A stretch of 64,000 bases of DNA from Anaerobacillus alkaliphilus (GTDB taxonomy: Bacteria; Bacillota; Bacilli; Bacillales; Anaerobacillaceae), in assembly GCF_004116265.1 (NCBI RefSeq), contig NZ_QOUX01000039.1:62001-126000 (forward strand), read 5' to 3'. Position 1 is the first letter of the stretch; each line of letters begins with the position of its first letter. The position numbers and the translations under genes are program-made. This document shows, piece by piece, positions 13,797 through 22,620 of this stretch. The notes under the pieces are model-generated. The model had not been told where the DNA came from and did not search any database. It saw only the letters and a list, made by a program, of their open reading frames with translations.

Positions 13797-14051
13797 CCTA
13801 ATCGACCTCCTTTCGTATGTTGTGAGTTTAGAATATGTAGATAACAAGTTTCTATACGTTCATAGAAATATTTTTTGAGTGGTAAAAATTAGAAAGTTGT
13901 ACAAGCCTTGATATTTATGAGATTGAGGCAATAATAATGTTGATAAAGAAATAATTTAGCAGATAAAAGTTTGTGAATGTAGACGAGCCTAAGGCAGTAA
14001 TGGTATTGTTGAAATAAGTTTTTTGAATATTTAGCTTAAAGGAGTGTTGAG

Positions 14052-15041
14052 ATGGGACAAATTGTTGAAATTGCTTATGCAAACTTATTGTCGCCAATGA
14101 TCTTATTTTTTCTAATTGGTATTGTTGCTGTGTTAGTAAACTCGGACTTGAAAGTTCCATCTGCTTTTTATACTGGATACACCATGATCATACTTTTTAC
14201 TATCGGTATTAAGGGCGGTGTAGAGCTGAGAAATGTATCTTTTATAGATATGTTACCAACAATCCTATCAGCTGTAGTACTAAGTGTTTTAATGCTTTTT
14301 GTTACGTATTTTCTTGTTTCTAAGATTTTTAAGTTTTCAATTACTGAATCTTGGGCACTTGCCGCTCACTACGGTTCTGTTAGTGCCGTAACATTTATCG
14401 CTGGCTTAGCTTTCCTTGAAAAAATCGAGGTGCATTACGAAGCTTACATGTCTGCTATTCTGGTAGTCATGGAGGGTCCTGCAATAATTCTAGCGATTAT
14501 TTTTTATAAAATGTATTTGCAAAAACATGGAACAGAAACTAACAATCCTAATGCAAAATTAAGTCATGTTGTTAAAGAGGCATTTTTTGGGAAGAGTATT
14601 TTCTTATTGTTAGGTGGTATCTTTATTGGGCTAGTTGCTCATGCGGATGGTCTAACAAAAATAAAACCTTTATTCGGCGACTTGTTCTATGGTTTACTTT
14701 GTATCTTCTTGTTGCACATGGGAATGATTGCAACACAAAGTATCAAGAAAATCGAGAAGTTACGGTTAACATCTTTCTTATTTGCCTTTATCTTACCAAT
14801 TTTTGGCGGAACGTTGGGAATTATTACAGGAAGCTTCATTGGTCTATCAATGGGAGGTGCATTTATCCTGGCAATATTAACAGGAAGTGCCTCATACATC
14901 GCAGCACCTGCAGCGGTTGAGCAAGCAATACCAAAAGCGAACTCAGGAATTTATTTAGGATCGGCTCTTGGTTTAACATTACCGTTTAATTTAATTGTTG
15001 GTATTCCTTATTTTTACTGGGTAGCTACACTATTTTATTAA
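14052..15041 (+). CDS. SbtA-family sodium-dependent bicarbonate permease
   Basis: The 329-aa integral membrane protein has about 10 hydrophobic helices and matches the DUF897/SbtA family layout. Motifs are IGIKGGVELRN near residue 55, HYGSVSAVTFIAGLAFLE near 110, EAYMSAILVVMEGPA near 137, and TGSASYIAAPAAV near the C-terminus. Cyanobacterial SbtA imports HCO3- with Na+. In a Bacillaceae it could supply bicarbonate for carboxylases, especially at high pH; that role is inferred. Monocistronic, with its own terminator and a GGAGTG ribosome site. Confidence 0.82.
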   Translation: MGQIVEIAYANLLSPMILFFLIGIVAVLVNSDLKVPSAFYTGYTMIILFTIGIKGGVELRNVSFIDMLPTILSAVVLSVLMLFVTYFLVSKIFKFSITESWALAAHYGSVSAVTFIAGLAFLEKIEVHYEAYMSAILVVMEGPAIILAIIFYKMYLQKHGTETNNPNAKLSHVVKEAFFGKSIFLLLGGIFIGLVAHADGLTKIKPLFGDLFYGLLCIFLLHMGMIATQSIKKIEKLRLTSFLFAFILPIFGGTLGIITGSFIGLSMGGAFILAILTGSASYIAAPAAVEQAIPKANSGIYLGSALGLTLPFNLIVGIPYFYWVATLFY

Positions 15042-15043
15042 GA

Positions 15044-15071
15044 AAGCTTGAGAATTTTCTCGAGCTTTTTT
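15044..15071 (+). terminator. terminator of the SbtA-like gene
   Basis: Stem AAGCTTGAG (15044-15052) with CTCGAGCTT (15059-15067), one G-T pair, followed by T residues. Confidence 0.85.
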
Positions 15072-15081
15072 AGCGAAGTTC

Positions 15082-15196
15082 AATGAATTTCATAATTCAT
15101 AAGTATCGCCATTACGTTACTAAATGTAGTTGCGCTAAAACATTCGCAACTACATTTAGTTTGATATGGCTCCATTAGGTAATTATGAAATTCATT
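15082..15196. repeat. nested pair of perfect inverted repeats
   Basis: An outer perfect 16-bp inverted repeat (15082-15097 with 15181-15196) encloses an inner perfect 16-bp inverted repeat (15119-15134 with 15145-15160). The inner loop is 10 bp. It sits between a terminator and the YdbC-like gene. No coding frame is seen. It resembles a small MITE or a double-armed cruciform; no target duplication is evident. Confidence 0.75.
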
Positions 15197-15276
15197 CAGT
15201 TAGTAAAATTATATGATTAAGGCAAAAATATCTGGTGGCTTGGTGGATGACAAACTTTATTCGGAGGTAAATGATA

Positions 15277-15498
15277 ATGGCTGAGATTAAATATGAAATT
15301 GAAGAAACCTTAGGTGAACTATCTGAGAGTGCAAAAGGCTGGAAGAAAGAGCTTAATTTAATAAGTTGGAACGGGCGACCGGCAAAGTTTGATTTACGCG
15401 AATGGGATCCTGAGCACAAGAAAATGGGCAAAGGCATAACGTTATCACGCGAAGAAATCGTTGCCTTAAAGGAAATTTTAAATAAAATTGATATATAA
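15277..15498 (+). CDS. YdbC-family (PC4-like) ssDNA-binding protein
   Basis: The 73-aa protein AEIKYEIEETLGELSES, followed by WKKELNLISWNGRPAKFDLR, matches the short bacterial YdbC family. That family forms homodimers like the C-terminal domain of eukaryotic coactivator PC4 and binds single-stranded DNA. RPAKFDLREWDPEH and the KGITLSREEIVALKEIL helix are typical. ATG 15277 is chosen over ATG 15271 because CGGAGG (15262-15267) spaces properly only to 15277. Monocistronic. The cellular role is poorly defined in the family. Confidence 0.82.
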   Translation: MAEIKYEIEETLGELSESAKGWKKELNLISWNGRPAKFDLREWDPEHKKMGKGITLSREEIVALKEILNKIDI

Positions 15499-15503
15499 CT
15501 TAG

Positions 15504-15532
15504 TGGTGAGGCAACTCACCATTTATTTTTTT
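15504..15532 (+). terminator. terminator of the YdbC-like gene
   Basis: Stem TGGTGAG (15504-15510) with CTCACCA (15515-15521), GCAA loop, then a T-rich run. Confidence 0.85.
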
Positions 15533-16168
15533 ATTATAATAGTCTAGATCATGAGGGGAATTAAACAGATATCTCTTAATTAATGTAAAGGTTATTCGTG
15601 ATTAAGAGGGAATTAAACAGGATTTTCCTAAAAATGTAAAAGTTAGTCAAAAACAAGGGGTAATTAAACAGGATTCTCCTAAATAATGTAAAATTTAGTC
15701 AAAATCAAGAGTTAATTAAACAGAATTATCCTAAATAATGTAAAAGTCAGTCAAAAAAAAGAGTTAATTAAACAGGATTCTCCTAATTAATGTAAAAGTC
15801 AGTCAAAATCAAGAGGGTATTAAACAGGATTCTCCTAATTAATGTAAAAGTCAGTCAAAAAAAAGAGTTAATTAAGCAGTATTCTCCTAATAAATGTAAA
15901 AGTCAGTCAAAATAAAGAGGTAATTAAACAAGATTCTCCTAATTAATGTAAAAGTCAGTCAAAAAAAAGAGGGGATTAAACAGGATTCTCCTAATTAATG
16001 TAAAAGTCAGTCAAAATCAAGAGGGAATTAAACAAGTTTGTCCTAAATAATGTAAAATTTAGTCAAAATGAAGGGGTAATTAAACATTATTAAAGTTAGT
16101 CTAAAAAGTGGACACGTAAAAATGGATATAAAGTATAATACAAATATCATTTAAGAGGACGTGTTCAC

Positions 16169-16462
16169 ATGGGGAAACATTATGATCAGGAATATAAAGA
16201 TTATGTAGCGAAACTAATAGTAGAAGAAGGTAGAAAAATTCGAGAACTGTCATATGAGTTAGAGATTTCCCATTCTACTGTTGGGAATTGGGTTAGAGAC
16301 TTTAAACAAAGACGTAATACTAGTAGTTCAAAAGAAGAGTATATTACCCCAAAAGAGTTAGAAAAGTTAAAGAAACAACACGAGGCAGAACTCCAAAAAT
16401 TGAAAGAGGAAAACGAAATATTAAAAAAGGCAATGCACATCTTCACGAAAAACCCCATGTAA
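16169..16462 (+). CDS. IS3-family transposase OrfA (HTH subunit)
   Basis: A 97-aa protein beginning MGKHYDQEYKDYVAKLIVEE with a helix-turn-helix (about residues 8-50, including ELEISHSTVGNWVRDFK) and a C-terminal leucine-rich coiled coil (about 62-92). Near its end the heptamer A AAA AAG (16423-16429), in the zero frame, is a classical -1 slippery site. Shifting there leads, without a stop, into the orfB frame. GAGGACGTG ribosome site upstream. Confidence 0.92.
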   Translation: MGKHYDQEYKDYVAKLIVEEGRKIRELSYELEISHSTVGNWVRDFKQRRNTSSSKEEYITPKELEKLKKQHEAELQKLKEENEILKKAMHIFTKNPM

Positions 16463-17358
16463 TCTATAACTTCATCTTTGCTCATAGAGATGAACATACT
16501 GTTGTGAAGATGTGCAAAGTACTTGGAGTTTCCACAAGTGGATTTTATAAGTGGGTAGATAAGCAGAATAGTAGTGTTCAATCTGAGAAGGAGACCTACA
16601 AAGAAGAAGTTAAACAAAAGATTAAAAAGTCTTATCATCTAAGCATGGGTACTTACGGAAGCCCTAGAGTTCATGATGATCTAGTTGAATGGGGATATAC
16701 TATCTCAGAAAAAACAGTAGCCCGCCTGATGAAAGAAATGGGTCTAAGAGCTATACCTGAAGAAAAGTATGTCGTGACTACAGATTCTAATCATGATTTA
16801 AACGTCTACCCTGACCTGGTTAAGCGTCAATTTAATGTAGATGAACCCAATCGAGTATGGGTCTCTGATATTACCTACATTTGGACTCTAGAAGGCTGGG
16901 TTTATTTAGCCAGCATTATGGATCTGTTTTCTAGAAAAATAGTCGGCTGGAGAGCTGAAGCACATATGAAGAAAGAACTTACAATACAAGCCTTGAATAT
17001 GGCTCTTGTATCCAGGCAGCCACAACCTACAGATCAATTAATTCATCATTCAGACCGGGGCTCTCAATACTGTTCCAATGGTTATATTGATCTGTTAAAT
17101 AAGCATGAAATTCAAATTAGTATGAGTCGAAAAGGAGATCCTTATGACAATGCATGCATTGAATCCTTTCATGCAAGTTTGAAAAAAGATTTAGTTCATC
17201 GAAGACGATTTAAGACACGTAGTGAAGCAGTAAAGGCAATCAATCATTATATTGGTGGTTTTTATAATGAGAGAAGGAAACACTCAACTTTAGGGTATTG
17301 TTCTCCTAACCAATTTGAGAGAAAACATAGTCAAGTTGAGTGTAACTCTGTCTCATAA
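16423..17358 (+). CDS. IS3-family transposase OrfB (DDE integrase domain), made as OrfAB by -1 frameshift
   Basis: The orfB frame is open from the slippery site to 17358; internal initiation at GTG 16504 is the conventional separate start. After the shift the fusion reads through GNAHLHEKPHVIYN into the HTH_21-like region (CKVLGVSTSGFYKW) and an rve catalytic core. Catalytic acids are the Asp in VWVSDITYIW, the Asp in HHSDRGSQYCS, and the Glu in NACIESFHASLKKD. The C-terminus (YNERRKHSTLGYCSPNQFE) is typical. No stop or frameshift lesion is seen, so the element looks functional. Confidence 0.9.
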   Translation, partial: KKGNAHLHEKPHVIYNFIFAHRDEHTVVKMCKVLGVSTSGFYKWVDKQNSSVQSEKETYKEEVKQKIKKSYHLSMGTYGSPRVHDDLVEWGYTISEKTVARLMKEMGLRAIPEEKYVVTTDSNHDLNVYPDLVKRQFNVDEPNRVWVSDITYIWTLEGWVYLASIMDLFSRKIVGWRAEAHMKKELTIQALNMALVSRQPQPTDQLIHHSDRGSQYCSNGYIDLLNKHEIQISMSRKGDPYDNACIESFHASLKKDLVHRRRFKTRSEAVKAINHYIGGFYNERRKHSTLGYCSPNQFERKHSQVECNSVS

Positions 17359-17636
17359 ATGGTCCATTTGGTGTTAAAAGTGATTAGTCATGTTTTTGAG
17401 TAATCATTTTTAACACCCCACCAAACGAAGTGCGGTAGGTTACCGCCTAAAAAAGTTCCAATTATTTATGTCCACTTTCTTGACAGAACTCCATTATTCT
17501 CCTAATTACTGTAAATGTTAGTCGGAATCAAGAGGTAATTAAACAAGTTTGTCCTAAATAATGTAAAATTTAGTCAAAATCAAGAGGGAATTAAACAGTC
17601 TTCTTCTAACCAACTGTAAAAATTAGTCGAATTCAA

Positions 17637-17846
17637 GAGAGAAACACCCCAACAACTATAAAACAACAAATGGTTACATTCACTATCCCAATAGAAGTAC
17701 TTAAAACTACTAAGTTATTCCACTTTTTCCTAAACCATACTACTAACCCCAACAGAAAGACTCTACCTAACTTATACTTTAAATGTCCAGCTACCAGAAT
17801 ATATGTTAAAATATAGAAAATTAAGACTATTAAAGGGGGATGTTCG
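17637..17846. other. intergenic region between the repeat array and the SARP-type regulator gene
   Basis: It contains the decayed end of the repeat array (GAGAGAAAC at 17637) and a T/A-rich stretch with a possible -10 TATAGA near 17812. It ends with the AAAGGGGGAT ribosome site (17832-17841). No TGTAACT direct repeat like those before 21269 and 28926 is seen, so autoregulation is not supported. Confidence 0.4.
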
Positions 17847-20800
17847 GTGCTAAAACGGTATCCTTTAATCAAAACGAAATTTATTCCGCCACTGATCAAA
17901 GACACGAATGTATATCGTCCAGAATTGATTAAGAAGATGCGTAGAATATTGGAAGTGCCGATCACGTTAATTCACTCTGGACCAGGCTACGGAAAAAGCT
18001 CTTCTATTGCATCTTTTCTTGAAAATCAAAAAGGTCCTTATTGCTGGTACGCGCTTTCGAAACAAGAGGATAATTTCATTCCCTTCCTTGTCCATATGAT
18101 TTATGCGGTTCAGGTAAGGTATCCCAATTTTTGCAAAGGACTTCTAGAGTACATACTTAAAGAAGAAATTGATAAAGTTGAAGAGGAAATAGAGTTTTTA
18201 TGTTCAGAGTTTATTAATGAATTAGTAACAATGGAAGAAGAGGTTATCATTGTTTTAGATGATATTCATTACTTAGAGGCATCTGTTACTAGCATTCAAT
18301 GGTTAAGTGTATTAATTCAATACCTACCAAAAAATATCCACCTTGTTTTATGCGGCAGAATTAGACCTACTTGGGATATTTTAACGAGATTATTAGTACA
18401 TGGGGAACTAATTGAAATTACTGAAACAGACCTGGCTTTTACCAAAGAGGAAATTGATGTTCTTTTCGTAGACTTTTATCAGGTTGAATTAGATGAATCG
18501 CAAATCCACTATGTATATGAATTAACAGAAGGTTGGATCATAGCGATACAGATGATATGGCAGCAATTTAAGATCACTGGTGACCTTGAGGTAAAGCACC
18601 ATCTAAACATTCGATCGCTTGAAGAACTTTTTCGCTACCTAGCTTTAGAAGTATTTTCAAAGCAAAAAGAAGAAATTCGCCAGTTTCTTTTAGCTACTTG
18701 TATTTTTGAAGATTTTAATAGTCCGTTTTGTAATGCTGTTCTAAAGAGAAGTAATTCTCAAAGCGTCATTGATGATTTACTCTCTCAAAATTTGTTCATC
18801 ATCCCAATTGGCACGAAACAGTATCGCTACCATCCGTTATTCAAAGATTTCTTAATGAAGCAGTTGCGACTTGATAAGGAACTTTTTTACGAATATCAAG
18901 ACGGGGCGGCTACATATTTTCTAGAGCAAGAAAATTACGAACGGGCCATTTATCATTATCAAGAAATTGATGAAAATAATAAGATTGGTCGCATTTTGGA
19001 GGAAACAGGTCAAATGCTTCTCCATCAAGGGAAGATAGAGGCTGTTTCGAAGATGTTAGACAGACTATCAGTAAATGTAAAAATGGAATTTATCAGGCTC
19101 TGGTTTATTGAAGGAGAGATAAATCGCTATTTTTGCCATTACGAGAAAGCGCTTACGTGTTATCGGCAGTTAGAGGAGTTAGCTGAGTTGAAAGAGGATT
19201 ATCTCGCAGGAAGTTTAGCTCATGAGGGAAAAGCAAAAATATATTTGGATACAATTCAACCAGCAAAAGCAGATAATCATTTGAGCCAAGCTATTGCTTT
19301 AATCGAGCAAGAACATGAAAACGAAGAGCGGCAAATCCAGCTGTATAGCTTAATGGCTGAAAACCTAGTTAATTTAGGGAAAATGACAGAAGCGATCCAG
19401 TGGCTTAACAAGTGTAAGTCTGTCAAAGAAGATTTCATCAAAGTAGAGTTAGAGTCCCGCTATTTTTTACGCATTGGAAAGCTGCAAGAAGCAAAACTAT
19501 TGCTTGAAAATGTAACTGCTCAATCGACTTCAGAAAATCACTTATCCCAGTCTCATCGAGAAACGGATCTGATTTTATCGATCATTTGTTCTTTCATGGG
19601 CGAATTAGATAAAGGGAAGCGTTTGGCTGAACGAGCAATTTTGCGAGGGACTTTACGGAAGTCACCATTTGTAGAGGCTTGTGGTTGGATTAGGATGGGG
19701 CATGTGGTTCAGTTAAATGAGAAATACAATCATGAGCTAGCGATCCAATGTTATGAAACAGCACTTGGACTTATGGAAAAAATCAAAATGTCTAGAGGGA
19801 AGTCAGAAGCATACATGGGTTTAACGGTTTTATATGGCCGGGCAGGGAATTATGAAATGTCACAAAAAATGTCTCTTATGGCGTTAGAAGAGCCTAACCG
19901 TGTCAAGGATCAATGGCTAGCGTCATTTGTTTATCTTTCGCAAAGTATCGCTGCGATTTATTGTAATGAGTTAATTCATGCCAAAAATTATTTACATGAA
20001 GCATATAAAGGTTTTGAATTATGTGATGGACAGTATGGACGTACAGTGACATTTTTTTGGCAAGGCAAAGTAGCTTTTGAAGAGCAAGACTGGGTAGAAT
20101 TTCAACTTTGCATGGAGAAATTTATTCAATTTGCTCAAGAATACAATTACGAGTTTTTCATAACTAGGAAAACATTATTCGGTCCTAAGGATCTCCAAAT
20201 GATTATCCCAATGCTTATTAAAGCAAAGGAATTAGGGATAAAAGCCGCAAATCGATATCTAACGACATTGGGACTTGATGGTTTGACCTTTCATCCTGGG
20301 TACTCGATAAAGGTAAAGACATTGGGCGATTTTCAAGTGTGGTTAGGCAATGAAAAAATTCATGATCGCAGCTGGAAACGAGAGAAAGCGAAAGAATTAT
20401 TTCAGTTACTTGTGACCTATAAATCTAAGATGTTACCAAAAGAGGAAATTTTATCGCTACTATGGGGGGATCTTGATCAAGAAGCAGCTCAAAGAGATTT
20501 TAAGGTTGCTCTAAATGCGCTAAACAAAGCAATTGAGCCTGAACGACAAGTGCGCAGTAATCCATTCTTTATACAGCGAGAAGACTCACTATATGGTTTA
20601 AATCGGGAAGCGGTTTTAGAAGTTGATGCGGAGGTTTTTGAAGCAACAATCGAGAGAGGTCTAAAAGAACCGGGCAAGAAAGAGGCAATTGAGTTACTAA
20701 CCCAGGGATTAACTTTATACGAAGGTGATTATTTGCCGAGTCGTCGTTATGATGACTGGTGTGTCGAAGAACGAGAAAGATTACTAGTCTTGTACTTACG

Positions 20801-21083
20801 TGGAGCTGAGCTACTCGCCCAGCTTTACATCGAAACCAAATCGTATGACGAAGTAATTTATTGGTGTGAGTCCATCCTTAATAAAGATGCTTGCTGGGAA
20901 GAGGCTTATCGACTGTTAATGTACGCTTATTATCAAAAGAAAAATCGTGCCTACGCTTTGCGTATTTATGATCGATGCGTAAAGCAGCTTCAAGAAGAAT
21001 TAGGGGTTGAACCAATCCAGGCGACAAAACAGTTTTATCGAAAAATAAAAGAAAATCTACCCGTTGAATTAGGAACAAGTTAA
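17847..21083 (+). CDS. MalT/SARP-type transcriptional activator (STAND ATPase, TPR, wHTH-BTAD)
   Basis: A 1078-aa signal-transduction ATPase. The N-terminus has a P-loop (GPGYGKSS, about residues 44-51) and a Walker B-like stretch (EVIIVLDDIHYLE, about 130-142), as in MalT-type STAND regulators. The middle (about 370-780) is TPR-like helical repeats that would bind the inducer or a partner. The C-terminus starts at about 820 (IKVKTLGDFQVWLG) with an OmpR-like winged helix, then a bacterial transcriptional activator domain (about 925-1070), the SARP arrangement. GTG start, AAAGGGGG upstream. It precedes the transporter and catabolic genes, which carry SARP-style direct repeats; local activation is inferred. 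Confidence 0.88.
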   Translation: MLKRYPLIKTKFIPPLIKDTNVYRPELIKKMRRILEVPITLIHSGPGYGKSSSIASFLENQKGPYCWYALSKQEDNFIPFLVHMIYAVQVRYPNFCKGLLEYILKEEIDKVEEEIEFLCSEFINELVTMEEEVIIVLDDIHYLEASVTSIQWLSVLIQYLPKNIHLVLCGRIRPTWDILTRLLVHGELIEITETDLAFTKEEIDVLFVDFYQVELDESQIHYVYELTEGWIIAIQMIWQQFKITGDLEVKHHLNIRSLEELFRYLALEVFSKQKEEIRQFLLATCIFEDFNSPFCNAVLKRSNSQSVIDDLLSQNLFIIPIGTKQYRYHPLFKDFLMKQLRLDKELFYEYQDGAATYFLEQENYERAIYHYQEIDENNKIGRILEETGQMLLHQGKIEAVSKMLDRLSVNVKMEFIRLWFIEGEINRYFCHYEKALTCYRQLEELAELKEDYLAGSLAHEGKAKIYLDTIQPAKADNHLSQAIALIEQEHENEERQIQLYSLMAENLVNLGKMTEAIQWLNKCKSVKEDFIKVELESRYFLRIGKLQEAKLLLENVTAQSTSENHLSQSHRETDLILSIICSFMGELDKGKRLAERAILRGTLRKSPFVEACGWIRMGHVVQLNEKYNHELAIQCYETALGLMEKIKMSRGKSEAYMGLTVLYGRAGNYEMSQKMSLMALEEPNRVKDQWLASFVYLSQSIAAIYCNELIHAKNYLHEAYKGFELCDGQYGRTVTFFWQGKVAFEEQDWVEFQLCMEKFIQFAQEYNYEFFITRKTLFGPKDLQMIIPMLIKAKELGIKAANRYLTTLGLDGLTFHPGYSIKVKTLGDFQVWLGNEKIHDRSWKREKAKELFQLLVTYKSKMLPKEEILSLLWGDLDQEAAQRDFKVALNALNKAIEPERQVRSNPFFIQREDSLYGLNREAVLEVDAEVFEATIERGLKEPGKKEAIELLTQGLTLYEGDYLPSRRYDDWCVEERERLLVLYLRGAELLAQLYIETKSYDEVIYWCESILNKDACWEEAYRLLMYAYYQKKNRAYALRIYDRCVKQLQEELGVEPIQATKQFYRKIKENLPVELGTS

Positions 21084-21113
21084 CAGTATGTCCAAGATGT
21101 ACTGTTTCTTTTC

Positions 21114-21146
21114 TGTAACTAAATTGTAACTACTTAAAACTATAGT
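21114..21146 (+). promoter_or_regulatory. SARP-style operator and promoter 1 before the binding-protein gene
   Basis: TGTAACT occurs at 21114-21120 and 21125-21131, an exact 11-bp period. A -10-like TATAGT (21141-21146) begins 9 bp after the second heptamer, and no good -35 exists. This is the geometry of SARP-activated promoters, where the activator replaces a -35. Confidence 0.72.
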
Positions 21147-21205
21147 AACAGTAGTAATAGGTTAAAGGGTTCTAGTACAAAGAAAAAGAAGCAAAGAAAT
21201 TTGCC

Positions 21206-21238
21206 TGTAACTAATTTGTAACTAGTATCCAGGATAAT
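21206..21238 (+). promoter_or_regulatory. SARP-style operator and promoter 2 before the binding-protein gene
   Basis: TGTAACT occurs at 21206-21212 and 21217-21223, again with an 11-bp period. GATAAT (21233-21238) follows 9 bp later. The 18-bp core differs from operator 1 at one base. It lies 31 bp before the binding-protein ATG. Confidence 0.75.
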
Positions 21239-21268
21239 GTAGATAATTCAAAAAAAGGGGGATTTTAA

Positions 21269-22534
21269 ATGAAGGCAAGGAAAACTTGGGTAGGCTTCCT
21301 ATTTGCACTAATCTTTTTACTTTTTCTAGGGGCATGTAGCTCGAACGAAACAGGAAGTAATGATGACAAGAAAGCAACTAACGAATCGCCGAAACCGACG
21401 ACTGAAGTGAAGCAAGAGGAGAAAGAAGTTGTCAAGATTGGCTTACTCACATCATTAACTGGGGCACTTGAGGCTTATGGAGCTCAAACGGTGAAAGGTT
21501 TTGAGTTAGGACTTGAATATGCGACAAATGGAACTATGGAAGTGGCAGGTAAGAAAATTGAATTTATTATTGAGGATACAGAAACACAAGCGGATGTAGC
21601 TGTGCAAAAAGCTACAAGATTACTAGAGGATCATAAAGTAGATTTCGTTGTTGGATCTTCTTCTTCAGGTGATACGTTGGCTGTATTACCGTTAATGGAA
21701 GAATACAAAAAGGTTATGATTGTAGAACCAGCAGTAGCAGACAGTATTACAGGTGCTAACTGGAACAGATACATCTTCCGAACTGGTCGTAGTTCATCAC
21801 AGGATGCTGTTGCAGGTGCGGCAGCAATTGCTAAAGAGGGTGTAAAAATTGCTACATTAGCTCAAGACTTTGCTTTTGGTCGCGATGGGGTAGCTGCATT
21901 CAAAACAGCTGCTGAAGCTCTAGGTGCAACTCTCGTTCATGAGGAATTTGCTGATCCAGCTGGTGTTGATTTTTCTTCAAATATCCAACGTATTATTAAT
22001 GCTCAGCCAGATTATTTATTCGTTATCTGGGCAGGTGCAAACAACCCTTGGGGTCAGTTAGAAGATATGAGAGTTCAAGAAAGAGGAATTAAGTTATCTA
22101 CAGGAGCTCCAGATATCGCGGCGCTTCGTACAATGGAAGATATGATTGGAATGGAAGGATTTACAGTTTACCATCACAGCTTACCAAACAATGCTGTAAA
22201 TGATTGGTTAGTAGCAGAGCATGCGAAACGTCATAATGGCGAAATGCCAGACTTATTCACTCCAGGTGGTTTTGCTGCAGCAATGGCAATTGTCGCAGCT
22301 CTAGAAAAAACAAATGGAAATGTGGATACGGATACTCTAATTTCAGCTATGGAAGGTATGACGTTTGAGACACCAAAAGGACCAATGACATTCCGCCCTG
22401 AAGATCATCAAGCACTGCAAACGATGTATTCAATTAGATTAGAGAGAAAAGATGGTTTTGATTATCCAGTGCCAGTGTTAAAACGTGAGCTTTCTCCAGA
22501 AGAGACAGCACCAGCAATTCAAAATAACCGATAA
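21269..22534 (+). CDS. HAAT-family ABC transporter substrate-binding lipoprotein
   Basis: A 421-aa extracytoplasmic receptor anchored by lipid. The signal peptide ends in the lipobox LGAC (Cys23), followed by a Ser/Asn/Asp-rich linker. The mature domain starts VVKIGLLTSLTGALEAYGAQ, the usual opening of periplasmic-binding fold type I proteins of the Leu/Ile/Val and amide family. Members bind amino acids, amides, urea or aromatic and other carboxylic acids, so the name LivJ should not be taken as a substrate. Two SARP-like operators precede it. A hairpin after the gene likely raises its level over the membrane components. Confidence 0.9.
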   Translation: MKARKTWVGFLFALIFLLFLGACSSNETGSNDDKKATNESPKPTTEVKQEEKEVVKIGLLTSLTGALEAYGAQTVKGFELGLEYATNGTMEVAGKKIEFIIEDTETQADVAVQKATRLLEDHKVDFVVGSSSSGDTLAVLPLMEEYKKVMIVEPAVADSITGANWNRYIFRTGRSSSQDAVAGAAAIAKEGVKIATLAQDFAFGRDGVAAFKTAAEALGATLVHEEFADPAGVDFSSNIQRIINAQPDYLFVIWAGANNPWGQLEDMRVQERGIKLSTGAPDIAALRTMEDMIGMEGFTVYHHSLPNNAVNDWLVAEHAKRHNGEMPDLFTPGGFAAAMAIVAALEKTNGNVDTDTLISAMEGMTFETPKGPMTFRPEDHQALQTMYSIRLERKDGFDYPVPVLKRELSPEETAPAIQNNR

Positions 22535-22553
22535 CATGTATTGAAAATATGTG

Positions 22554-22592
22554 GGAGCACGATGACGATAAAACGACGTGCTCCTCTTTTTT
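22554..22592 (+). terminator. intra-operon hairpin after the binding-protein gene
   Basis: Stem GGAGCACG (22554-22561) with CGTGCTCC (22577-22584), followed by TCTTTTTT. It likely acts as a partial terminator or mRNA 3' end stabiliser within the transporter operon. Confidence 0.7.
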
Positions 22593-22620
22593 AACAGATA
22601 TGAAAAAGAGGTGAGTGAAT

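Larger units (their letters stand above)
16090..17493 (+). mobile_element. IS3-family insertion sequence, apparently intact
   Basis: About 1.4 kb carrying orfA and orfB. Imperfect terminal inverted repeats share GTC and AAAGTGGACA near 16099-16114 and, reversed, 17471-17486. Both flanks carry the same string CATTAT (16085-16090 and 17492-17497). A 3-bp duplication TTA (16087-16089 and 17494-17496) fits the family and leaves a target repeat unit of exactly 52 bp, so the ends are placed from that. Exact termini are uncertain by a few bases. The 3' part contains a strong hairpin (17370-17417). Both frames are open, so the element may still be active. Confidence 0.88.
15553..17636. repeat. 52-bp tandem repeat array, about 13 units, interrupted by an IS
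   Basis: Units start with GAGGG/GAGTT and run AATTAAACAGGATTCTCC, TAATTAATGTAAAAGTCAGT, then CAAAATCAA. Starts are 15553 (53 bp), 15606 (51), 15657, 15709, 15761, 15813, 15865, 15917, 15969 and 16021 (52 each), an eleventh split by the IS (16073-16089 plus 17497-17531, 52 bp when rejoined), then 17532 (52) and 17584 (53). There are no spacers, and 52 is not a multiple of three, so it is neither CRISPR nor coding. Each unit can form a hairpin around AGGA-TTC-TCCT flanked by TTAATT/AATTAA. Units vary by substitution; the central ones are most alike, suggesting expansion from the middle. Confidence 0.93.

Noticed and set aside
13831-13860. Sigma-G promoter of the SASP gene
   Set aside because: The -10 resembles CATATTC, but the -35 spacing is longer than usual, so it is not listed separately.
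15553-17636. CRISPR array
   Set aside because: Units are contiguous, with no unique spacers, and no cas genes are present.
17633-17965. 110-aa open frame on the minus strand
   Set aside because: It lies antisense to the regulator's start and promoter with no ribosome site; judged chance.
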